DNA from: Candidatus Poribacteria bacterium
Lineage (GTDB): Bacteria > Poribacteria > WGA-4E > WGA-3G
Length of the DNA: 61,848 nt
Reading direction: 5' to 3'
NCBI GenBank assembly: GCA_021295735.1
Contig: JAGWBU010000007.1
Span: 1 to 61,848, forward strand
Below, one piece after another: positions 6,541 through 14,352 of the stretch. The notes under the pieces are model-generated. The model searched no databases, was not told the DNA's origin, and saw nothing but the letters and a program-made list of their open reading frames with translations. The translations under genes and the position numbers were made by a program. The first letter of the stretch is position 1. Each line of letters starts with the position of its first letter.

Positions 6541-9105
6541 ATGCTTATCAAAATTCCTGACCCATCGCTTGTGATCCTTATTGGTGCTTCAGGTTCAGGT
6601 AAATCTACTTTTGCAAAGAAACATTTTAAGTCGACTGAGATCCTTTCGTCTGATTTCTGTCGTGGTATTGTTTCTGATGATGAAACCGACCAGTCTGCCA
6701 CGACTGATGCGTTTGAGGTGTTGCATTTCATTGCTGCGAAGCGACTCGCAGCCGGAAAATTGACGGTGATTGATGCAACAAACGTTCAACCTGATGCGCG
6801 AAAATCGCTGCATGCACTTGCGAGGGAATATCATTATCTAACTGCTGCAATTGTCTTTAACCTGCCAGCAAAACTCTGTCAAGAGAGAAATGATGTGCGT
6901 CCAGATCGAGATTTTAAGCCGCATGTCGTTCGGAACCAGACCAGTCAACTACGTAGATCGCTACGTGGTCTTAAGCGTGAAGGTTTCCGTAACTTTTTAT
7001 ATGTCATGTCTTCATCAGAAGAAGTTGAAGCGGCACAAGTTGAACGGCAACCTTTATGGACAAATCGCACAGATGAAACAGGTCCATTTGACATAATCGG
7101 CGACGTTCACGGGTGTTTTGATGAACTTGTTGCGTTACTAACAAAACTCGGTTATGAAATTTCAAATCTAACAGAAGGTGAGACTCTTGTTAAACATCCA
7201 CAAAATAGAAAAGTCCTGTTTGTAGGGGATTATGTTGACCGAGGTCCAAAGGTTGTTGAAGTATTACGACTGATCATGGAAATGCACAAAACAGGTATAG
7301 CAATTTGTGTTCCGGGAAATCATGATACAAAACTTGCTCGCGCGCTCAGGGGCAAAAATGTTACTAAAACACACGGCTTAGCAGAATCGCTTGCGCAATT
7401 GGAGGATGAATCAGAAGAATTTAAGACTCGCATTGCAGAATTTATTGAGGGTTTAGTAAGCCATTATTTTCTTGATAATGGCAAGCTGGTGGTAGCACAT
7501 GCTGGTATGAAACAAGAGCTTCAAGGGAGAGCGTCCGGGCGCGTCCGAGAATTCGCTCTCTACGGTGAGACCACTGGAGAAACAGATGAATTCGGCTTAC
7601 CTATTCGGCTTAATTGGGCGGAAGAATACCGCGGGACTGCGACTGTTGTTTACGGGCATACACCGGTTGCTGAACCGCAATGGATAAATCGCACAATCAA
7701 CATTGATACAGGATGTGTTTTCGGAGGTAATTTGACAGCATTGCGGTATCCTGAAAAAGAACTCGTATCTATCCCTGCCCACCAAACATATTACGAACCT
7801 GTTAAACCACTGTTTGATGAATCGGACAACAAGACTTCATCAGAAAAGCGAATTGATGAAGGTATCTTGGACATCAATGATGTGATAGGGCGGAGAGTTA
7901 TCAGCACTCGTTTAAATCACAATGTAACAGTCCGCGAAGAGAATACCATCACAGCACTTGAAGTAATGAGCCGTTTTGCAATAGACCCTAAATGGCTCAT
8001 CTATCTACCCCCAACAATGTCACCTACTGAAACGACAAAAATTTCAAACTTACTGGAACATCCTTCTGAAGGCTTTGCTTACTATCGGAATCAGGGCGTG
8101 TCTCAAGTTGTTTGGCAGGAAAAGCACATGGGATCGCGTGCTGTTGTTATCGTATGCCAAAGTGCTGAAACTGCAAAGAAGCGTTTTAGCATATCAGACG
8201 ATAGAATTGGCGTCTGTTATACGCGCACTGGTAGACCCTTTTTTGACGACGCCTTGATGGAAACTGAACTACTGAAACAGGTGAAGGAGGCAGTAGATAG
8301 GACGGGTTATTGGGAAACTTTAAACACTGATTGGATGTGTCTTGATTGTGAGTTGATGCCGTGGTCAGTAAAAGCGCAAGCGTTATTACGACAACAGTAT
8401 GCCCCGGTTGGAACATCTGCTCGTGTCGCTGTAGAAGATGCAGTGATTTCGTTAGAAGCTGCTAACAAGCGAGGGATTCAGGTAAAAAATATATTGGACA
8501 CTTATCAGCAGCGCACGATTGCTGTTAGCGAATACGTTAAAGCCTATCAGCAATATTGTTGGCAGGTGCAATCTATTGCCGATATTAAACTTGCTCCGTT
8601 TCATCTGTTGGCAACGGAAGGCACGGTGTATTTTGATAAAGACCATGTGTGGCACATGGAAATGCTTTCTAAACTTTGTAACGCTTCTGAGGATAATATG
8701 TTGTTTGCTACTTCGTATGGCACGGTTAATTTAACTGACCAAGCGAGCGAAACAGCTGCGATCTGTCAATGGGAAGAACTTACCGCACAGGGTGGTGAAG
8801 GTATCGTTATCAAACCTTTGAATTACATCGTTAAAGGCAAGCGCGGGTTAGTTCAACCTGCTGTTAAGTGTCGAGGACGAGAATATCTCCGAATAATTTA
8901 TGGTCCTGAATACACATTACCCCACAATTTAGAACGTTTGCGCGCAAGAGGGTTATCGCATAAGCGTTCTCTTGCTATCCGTGAATTTGCGTTAGGTGTA
9001 GAGGCACTTGAACGGTTTGTGGGGCGGGAGCCATTGTCAAAGGTTCATGAGTGTGTTTTCGGCGTATTAGCACTTGAAAGTGAAACTGTTGATCCAAGAC
9101 TTTGA
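6541..9105 (+). CDS. pnkp: Polynucleotide kinase-phosphatase-ligase (Pnkp), RNA repair
   Basis: The 854-aa, three-domain RNA end-healing and sealing enzyme appears complete. The kinase P-loop GASGSGKS is at residues 15-22. The metallophosphatase carries GDVHG (about 187), GDYVDRGP, GNHD and YGHTPV. The ligase-like adenylyltransferase has the nucleophile lysine in EKHMGSRAV (K528) and later motifs including GGEGIVIKP. Pnkp restores 5'-phosphate and 3'-OH ends on cleaved RNA and, with Hen1, seals them. Known Pnkp/Hen1 pairs counter tRNA-cutting ribotoxins. Length is normal. It sits in an operon with hen1; no anticodon-nuclease toxin gene is recognisable nearby. Confidence 0.95.
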   Translation: MLIKIPDPSLVILIGASGSGKSTFAKKHFKSTEILSSDFCRGIVSDDETDQSATTDAFEVLHFIAAKRLAAGKLTVIDATNVQPDARKSLHALAREYHYLTAAIVFNLPAKLCQERNDVRPDRDFKPHVVRNQTSQLRRSLRGLKREGFRNFLYVMSSSEEVEAAQVERQPLWTNRTDETGPFDIIGDVHGCFDELVALLTKLGYEISNLTEGETLVKHPQNRKVLFVGDYVDRGPKVVEVLRLIMEMHKTGIAICVPGNHDTKLARALRGKNVTKTHGLAESLAQLEDESEEFKTRIAEFIEGLVSHYFLDNGKLVVAHAGMKQELQGRASGRVREFALYGETTGETDEFGLPIRLNWAEEYRGTATVVYGHTPVAEPQWINRTINIDTGCVFGGNLTALRYPEKELVSIPAHQTYYEPVKPLFDESDNKTSSEKRIDEGILDINDVIGRRVISTRLNHNVTVREENTITALEVMSRFAIDPKWLIYLPPTMSPTETTKISNLLEHPSEGFAYYRNQGVSQVVWQEKHMGSRAVVIVCQSAETAKKRFSISDDRIGVCYTRTGRPFFDDALMETELLKQVKEAVDRTGYWETLNTDWMCLDCELMPWSVKAQALLRQQYAPVGTSARVAVEDAVISLEAANKRGIQVKNILDTYQQRTIAVSEYVKAYQQYCWQVQSIADIKLAPFHLLATEGTVYFDKDHVWHMEMLSKLCNASEDNMLFATSYGTVNLTDQASETAAICQWEELTAQGGEGIVIKPLNYIVKGKRGLVQPAVKCRGREYLRIIYGPEYTLPHNLERLRARGLSHKRSLAIREFALGVEALERFVGREPLSKVHECVFGVLALESETVDPRL

Positions 9106-9192
9106 TGTACCTCTCAACTTACCTGATCGAATGCGCTAAAGAAATAGAGTCTATCTCGAATTTTATGAAGAATATTTGTTAAATAACAACAA

Positions 9193-10092
9193 ATGCTACA
9201 AATGAAAGCACTACATTTTCAACTATATTTTTTTATATTTATCTTCGCTTTTGTATTCACGGTTTGCGGATGTCAAGATTCAACTTCAGTTAATGGTGGC
9301 AAAAACGATTCTGAAGTCGTTCTAAGAGACTATCTACTTTCAGAGGACGAAACGTGGGAACCTGAGAAAACCTATATTGTGCAAGGAACATTTGAGGTAT
9401 TGCCTAACGTTGTGCTTGAGATATTGCCCGGAACTGTCGTCAAATTTGGGCGTGATGCACATCTCAATGTAAGGGGAATACTGAAAATAGGAACGCCGTT
9501 GGTGTTCGGGGCGTTTAGTGAACCGGTGCACTTAACTTCGAATAGTATTAATCCACGAATTGGCGATTGGCACGGCATCCAATTTGACCACACACATGAT
9601 TCCGAGAGTTTCTTGAGAGGAACAGTAATAGAATATGCTACGGTTGCCCTTGACATCAAAACGACTTCTCCGACAGTGGCAGATTGTACATTCCGATATA
9701 ATGAAACCGCAGTTGCTCTGGATGGAAGTACCGCAAAAATTCAACATAATGCAATTCATGATAATGACATCGGTATTAGCACCGTAGGTCGCCAAACCCG
9801 ACCCCGAATTGAAAGAAATAACATCATAAAAAATGATACAGGTATTTTCTGTGAGAATGTACAATCCATCGTTCAGAATAATAACTTTGAAAACAACAAT
9901 TTCGCGCTAAAGTTAAATGTAAAATTTGATTTTGGAATTCCCAACAATTGGTGGGGAACAAGTGTCAATGAAGTAATCGACAAGACCATTCTTGATTCCA
10001 ATGACGCAAACATTATTACGAAACCTCTTGGAACGGTAAATTATGAACCGATCGCCGAAACACGTTTTGACGGTGCTGGTCCTCGGGAGTGA
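9193..10092 (+). CDS. Right-handed beta-helix repeat lipoprotein
   Basis: The 299-aa protein has a hydrophobic N-terminus ending in a lipobox (FTVCGC; cysteine near residue 29), so it is probably a lipoprotein. After YLLSEDETWEPEKTYIVQGTF comes a series of short beta-coil repeats (VLPNVVLEILPGTVVKFG, SPTVADCTFRYNETAVAL, KIQHNAIHDNDIGIS, PRIERNNIIKNDTGIF) typical of parallel beta-helix, pectate-lyase-like folds. NNWWGTS near residue 255 is a common cap. Such proteins bind or cleave polysaccharides. It lies 7 bp upstream of a glycosyltransferase gene and may belong to the surface-polysaccharide locus. ATG at 9202 is an equally good start. Enzymatic role unproven. Confidence 0.8.
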   Translation: MLQMKALHFQLYFFIFIFAFVFTVCGCQDSTSVNGGKNDSEVVLRDYLLSEDETWEPEKTYIVQGTFEVLPNVVLEILPGTVVKFGRDAHLNVRGILKIGTPLVFGAFSEPVHLTSNSINPRIGDWHGIQFDHTHDSESFLRGTVIEYATVALDIKTTSPTVADCTFRYNETAVALDGSTAKIQHNAIHDNDIGISTVGRQTRPRIERNNIIKNDTGIFCENVQSIVQNNNFENNNFALKLNVKFDFGIPNNWWGTSVNEVIDKTILDSNDANIITKPLGTVNYEPIAETRFDGAGPRE

Positions 10093-10098
10093 TGGATT

Positions 10099-11301
10099 AT
10101 GTTAACAGTTCTGAATATATCTCAAAATCATTATATTCGCGGTGGCTCTGACAGATATTTTTTTACGATGGGTGAGTTGCTGCAAAAACATGGCCACAAG
10201 GTAATTCCATTTACTGCAGCGAGTTCAAAGAATGAACCAACTGAGTGGGATCAGTATTTTCCGCGTGCAGCAAATTTTGAAAATCCTGGACCGGTTGACC
10301 TGCTGCGTTTTTTATATTCACGCGATGCTGTTAAATCAATTCAGCGTTTGTTAGACAAAACAGATGTAGATGTCGCACACTTTCACATCTACTATGGTAA
10401 ATTGACCGCCTCAATTTTGGGAAGTCTTAAAAAAGCAGGAATTCCTCTAATTCAGACATTGCATGAGTATAAATTAACTTGTCCTGTCTACAGTCATCTG
10501 TCAAACGATGAGATTTGTGAGGACTGTGAAGGCAAACACTTCTGGCGTGCACTTCCAAAAAAGTGTAACAGAGGTTCAATTGCACGTACTGCCCTGAGTG
10601 TTACCGAGTCCTATGTTTCACGACAATTAGGTGCGGTTGAAAAGTTTGACCATTTCATTTCTGTATCTCATTTTCTGAGAAAAAAGATGATACAGTATGG
10701 AATTCCTGAAGAAAAGATTTCAACGGTTCACAACTTTACAGATGTCTCTCACATTACACCGAATTTTTCTGTCGGAGATTATATACTCTATTTCGGACGG
10801 GTGCATCGGAGTAAAGGTATTTTGACACTAATTGAGGCTGCAGCGCCTCTGAAACAAGTGCCTCTCTATATCGTCGGTGATGGTGAAGCAATGCCTGAAG
10901 TTCAGCAAATTATAGAGCAAAATGGGTGTGAACATATTCACCTTTTGGGTTTTAAACAGGGGGACGAACTCCGCGATCTGATTCTGAATAGCATCTGTAC
11001 TGTTTTGCCATCCGAATGGTATGAAAATTGCCCAATGTCAGTTTTAGAATCTTTTGCTTACGGAAAACCGGTAATTGGTGCAGATATTGGTGGTATACCA
11101 GAATTAATTGAAAACGAGGTTGACGGTTTTCTCGTTCCTTCTGCTGGAACAGAAGCCCTACGAGAAAAATTGCTATGGATGTTTGAACATAAAGATAAAG
11201 CCGCTGAGATGGGAAAAACTGGACGCCATAAAATGGAAACCGAATTTAATGCTGATATTCACTATGAAAAGATTATGAATGTTTATCGGAAGTTTTTGTA
11301 A
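10099..11301 (+). CDS. Glycosyltransferase family 4 protein
   Basis: The 400-aa GT-B fold retaining glycosyltransferase has an N-terminal acceptor domain beginning MLTVLNISQNHYIRGGSDRY, HFHIYYGKL and QTLHEYKLTCP. A Cys-containing stretch (CEDCEGKHFW...KKCNRG) is common in polysaccharide GT4 enzymes. The C-terminal donor domain has YILYFGRVHRSKG, LPSEWYENCPMSVLESFAYGKPVIG and IGGIPELIE, the E-x7-E region. It probably adds a sugar to the lipid-linked repeat unit at the inner face of the membrane. It is 7 bp behind the beta-helix gene. Donor and acceptor sugars unknown. Confidence 0.92.
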   Translation: MLTVLNISQNHYIRGGSDRYFFTMGELLQKHGHKVIPFTAASSKNEPTEWDQYFPRAANFENPGPVDLLRFLYSRDAVKSIQRLLDKTDVDVAHFHIYYGKLTASILGSLKKAGIPLIQTLHEYKLTCPVYSHLSNDEICEDCEGKHFWRALPKKCNRGSIARTALSVTESYVSRQLGAVEKFDHFISVSHFLRKKMIQYGIPEEKISTVHNFTDVSHITPNFSVGDYILYFGRVHRSKGILTLIEAAAPLKQVPLYIVGDGEAMPEVQQIIEQNGCEHIHLLGFKQGDELRDLILNSICTVLPSEWYENCPMSVLESFAYGKPVIGADIGGIPELIENEVDGFLVPSAGTEALREKLLWMFEHKDKAAEMGKTGRHKMETEFNADIHYEKIMNVYRKFL

Positions 11302-11444
11302 AATTAAAATGAAAATATTGTTTTCTTTATAGCTATGATGTGCTAAAATAGTTTCGTAAGTTATATGAGACAGCAGTGACCAATTGGCACTGAATGCTGC
11401 AATCTCATTAATCAATTTATATCTCAAAGTATGAAAGGATTTAA

Positions 11445-12053
11445 ATGGTAAAATTTCAGTTAACAATAATTTTGATATTGCTTGGATGTGCCGTATTTAT
11501 ATCGTGTGAGAAAGCACAACAAGTGGTAAAGCCCACCCTGCCAGATATGGATCCTATGGATCCTGTAGACAACATAATGCCTCCAGATAAAATGATGGAA
11601 GGATCTCCTGTCGTAATTAACGAATTGATGGCAGATAACGATAATACCGTCCCTGACCCGCAAGGCGACTATGACGACTGGCTTGAATTGCACAATCTTA
11701 CCGATATGGCGTTATCGTTAACAGGACTGTATCTGAGTGACAAAGAGGACAATCCTACAAAATGGGTATTTCCAGAAAACACTGTAATTCCGGCAAACGG
11801 ATATTTGATCGTCTGGTTAGATGAAGATCATGATGACGAAGATGCTACAGAAGGGGTGCATGCCAATTTCAAGTTGTCTAAAGGTGGCGAAACGGTCATG
11901 CTTGTGGATACCGATGCGCGCGGTAATCAAGTGCTGGATAGCATTACATTTGAAGAGCAAGAAACGGACGTTGCCTTTGGGCGTTGGCCAAATGGCACCG
12001 GTGATTTTCAAGCTATAGTGGCAACACCTGGAGCAGAAAATAGAGCAGAATAG
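11445..12053 (+). CDS. Lipoprotein with lamin-tail domain
   Basis: The 202-aa lipoprotein has signal peptide and lipobox at VFISCEK (cysteine near residue 21), a Pro/Met/Asp-rich linker (DMDPMDPVDNIMPPDK), then a lamin-tail (LTD) immunoglobulin-like domain. Its hallmarks are VVINELMADND, DWLELHN, LTGLYLSD, WVFPENTVIPANGYLIVWLD, HANFKLSKGGETV and VAFGRWPNGTG. In bacteria LTD domains are found on secreted nucleases and surface proteins and are thought to be adhesive or targeting modules. An inverted-repeat terminator-like structure follows at 12074-12130. Role inferred only. Confidence 0.85.
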   Translation: MVKFQLTIILILLGCAVFISCEKAQQVVKPTLPDMDPMDPVDNIMPPDKMMEGSPVVINELMADNDNTVPDPQGDYDDWLELHNLTDMALSLTGLYLSDKEDNPTKWVFPENTVIPANGYLIVWLDEDHDDEDATEGVHANFKLSKGGETVMLVDTDARGNQVLDSITFEEQETDVAFGRWPNGTGDFQAIVATPGAENRAE

Positions 12054-12073
12054 CAAGCAGGTTTGAAAACCAT

Positions 12074-12130
12074 AAGACTGGCAGATAGGTAGAGAACAAA
12101 TCGCTGTATCTTTCCTATCTTTCCAGTCTT
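12074..12130. terminator. Inverted repeat, probable terminator after the LTD gene
   Basis: AAGACTGG (12074-12081) and AGATAGG (12083-12089) pair with CCTATCT (12114-12120) and CCAGTCTT (12123-12130), followed by TTTCAAA. It fits a bidirectional or weak intrinsic terminator ahead of the LRR gene. Confidence 0.5.
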
Positions 12131-12180
12131 TTTCAAATTGAATAGAGTTTCTAAAGTTTGATTAAAGGAGCATTGATCGC

Positions 12181-14301
12181 TTGAAATTTTCCATATTTAT
12201 AGAATCGACACACATAAGGTTTGCGAGGCAGAACCAGAAATTTACCAAGGCAGTCATACTGATTTTTATCTCGTGTGTGTTCTTTTTAGGACATCACCGG
12301 ATGGCAACTGCACAGACCGTCCACATTCCTGACCCCAAACTCCGTGGTGCTCTTGAACTTGCACTGGGCAAAGAGGCAGGTGACGCTATCACTCAGGCGG
12401 ATATGGCGAGTTTGGAATCGTTTGATGCGTTTGAATCTGGTATTCGCAATATAAGTGGACTTGAGTTTGCTGTTAATCTTACTACGCTGCATCTTGGGAT
12501 CAATCGTGTTGCAGATTTAACCCCGCTCAAAAATTTGACAAATCTGATGCTATTAGATCTTCACCGCAATCAGAGAATATCAGATTTAACCCCGCTCAAA
12601 AATTTGAAGAATCTGACCTGGCTATCCCTTAGAGGTAACAATATATCTGACATCTCACCACTTAAGGATTTGACAAACCTAATATACCTGCATATTGGGT
12701 ATAACCACACTCTATCAGATTTATCTGTCCTCAGTGTTTTAACAGACCTAACATTCCTGGACATTGAAGCAAATAACGTTTCAGATCTGTCCCCCATCGC
12801 AAAGCTGACTAATCTAACATACTTGGACTTCGACAGCAACATTATATCTGATGTGTCACCTCTCAGAAATGTTACACAACTGATCCATTTGGATGCTTCC
12901 GATAACATAATACCTGATGTGTCACCTCTTAAAGATATGACAGCACTGAAAAACCTTGATCTTGATAGCAATCGGTTATCGGAAATATCAGTAGTTCAAA
13001 GTATGACAAATTTAGTAGTGTTAGATATTCATGACAATGATATATCTGATATTTCTTCTGTCAAGAATCTGCAATCACTGAAGAAACTTGATTTTGATGA
13101 CAATAATATATCAGATGTTTCACCTCTCAAGGATTTGATTCATCTGAAGGTGTTAGATCTTGATGGTAATAAGATATCGGATGTTTCGCCATTAAGAAAT
13201 ATGATATACCTAACTGAACTCGATCTTGATGGTAATAAGATATCGGATATATCGCACCTAAAGAATTTGACAAATTTGACTGTGCTGGATCTCCACAATA
13301 ACCAGATATCGGATGTATCTCCACTAAGAGATATGATACATCTCACAGACCTTGATCTTGATGACAATGATATTACTGATGTATCTCCGCTAAAAGATAT
13401 GATATACCTAACCGTATTAGATCTTGATGGTAATAAGATATCGGATATATCTCCGTTAAATGATATGATACATCTCACAGATTTAGATCTCCACGACAAC
13501 AATATTGTTGATGTATCGCCACTAAAAAATATGATAGGACTGACATACCTTGATCTTAGCAACAACCGTATATCGGATTTCTCCCCGATAGCTGGATTGA
13601 TAAGTAATTTAGAGGAATATTATAATAGCAACCAAACAATTCCTATCTACAAACCAGAGGATGTGAACCGCGATGGTGTTGTCAATATTACAGATATTGT
13701 CTTAGCCGCAACCAACTTTGACGATCCTAACTTAGCGGCACTTGCACAGATAAACCTTTACCCAGATGTTAACAATGATGGCATTGTGGATATCAGAGAC
13801 TTAGTCCTAATTGCTGCTGAGATAGGTTCAGCTGCTGCGCCTACACTCAGTAAACATTCAGTTAAAACATCTAATCTTACTCCCGAAGATCTCACGCAGT
13901 GGATCCGACTTGCAAAGCAGCTTGATGTCCAAGCGCCACGTCTCCTAAACGGGATTGCTATTCTGGAGCAGCTTCTGGTAGTTCTTACGTCCATAGAAGA
14001 ACTACCGAGTGCAACAGCATTGCTGGCAAACTATCCAAATCCGTTTAACCCTGAAACGTGGATACCGTATCAGTTGGCAAAACCAGCAGAGGTTAGCATC
14101 TCAATTCATTCTGCGGATGGGAAACTTATAAAGACGCTGAAGTTGGGGCAATTGCCTGCAGGCACATATCACAAGAAATCTCGATCGGCATATTGGGATG
14201 GTCGTAATGAGCTTGGTGAACCTGTGGCAAGTGGAATCTATTTCTATACGTTTTCTGCTGATAGTTTCACCGCTACAAGAAAAATGGTTATCTGGAAGTA
14301 A
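12181..14301 (+). CDS. Secreted leucine-rich-repeat protein with dockerin-like repeats and C-terminal sorting domain
   Basis: The 706-aa protein has a TTG start supported by AAAGGAG 10 bp upstream and by the signal peptide it gives (AVILIFISCVFFLG...ATAQ). Residues about 90-470 hold 17 internalin-type LRR units of 21-22 aa around N-x-I-S-D-[IV]-S-P-L. Then come two dockerin-like Ca-binding repeats (DVNRDGVVNITD, DVNNDGIVDIRD; about 495-545), a helical linker, and the C-terminal module NYPNPFNPETWIPY...AYWDGRNELGEPVASGIYFY...MVIWK. That module is shared with the proteins at 14353, 26489 and 28579 and probably directs export or surface anchoring by a T9SS-like route. Likely a surface binding protein. 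Confidence 0.9.
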   Translation: MKFSIFIESTHIRFARQNQKFTKAVILIFISCVFFLGHHRMATAQTVHIPDPKLRGALELALGKEAGDAITQADMASLESFDAFESGIRNISGLEFAVNLTTLHLGINRVADLTPLKNLTNLMLLDLHRNQRISDLTPLKNLKNLTWLSLRGNNISDISPLKDLTNLIYLHIGYNHTLSDLSVLSVLTDLTFLDIEANNVSDLSPIAKLTNLTYLDFDSNIISDVSPLRNVTQLIHLDASDNIIPDVSPLKDMTALKNLDLDSNRLSEISVVQSMTNLVVLDIHDNDISDISSVKNLQSLKKLDFDDNNISDVSPLKDLIHLKVLDLDGNKISDVSPLRNMIYLTELDLDGNKISDISHLKNLTNLTVLDLHNNQISDVSPLRDMIHLTDLDLDDNDITDVSPLKDMIYLTVLDLDGNKISDISPLNDMIHLTDLDLHDNNIVDVSPLKNMIGLTYLDLSNNRISDFSPIAGLISNLEEYYNSNQTIPIYKPEDVNRDGVVNITDIVLAATNFDDPNLAALAQINLYPDVNNDGIVDIRDLVLIAAEIGSAAAPTLSKHSVKTSNLTPEDLTQWIRLAKQLDVQAPRLLNGIAILEQLLVVLTSIEELPSATALLANYPNPFNPETWIPYQLAKPAEVSISIHSADGKLIKTLKLGQLPAGTYHKKSRSAYWDGRNELGEPVASGIYFYTFSADSFTATRKMVIWK
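13150..13580 (+). repeat. DNA-level near-identical LRR units
   Basis: Within the LRR gene, the nucleotide motif GATCTTGATGGTAATAAGAT followed by ATCGGAT recurs around 13157, 13223 and 13427, and ATGATACATCTCACAGA recurs near 13333 and 13465. This identity in third positions points to recent unit duplication or gene conversion. Confidence 0.75.
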
Positions 14302-14352
14302 TTTTGAATTCATTTCCGTATAAGGTATCTCACAGAATATATAAGGAGAAAA

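Noticed and set aside
12286-12970. Later ATG (12301) as start for the LRR gene
   Set aside because: It would remove the signal peptide, and the upstream TTG has a ribosome-binding site at the right spacing.
13140-13565. 141-aa minus-strand frame with repeats
   Set aside because: Antisense of the LRR array; repetitive only because the sense strand is.
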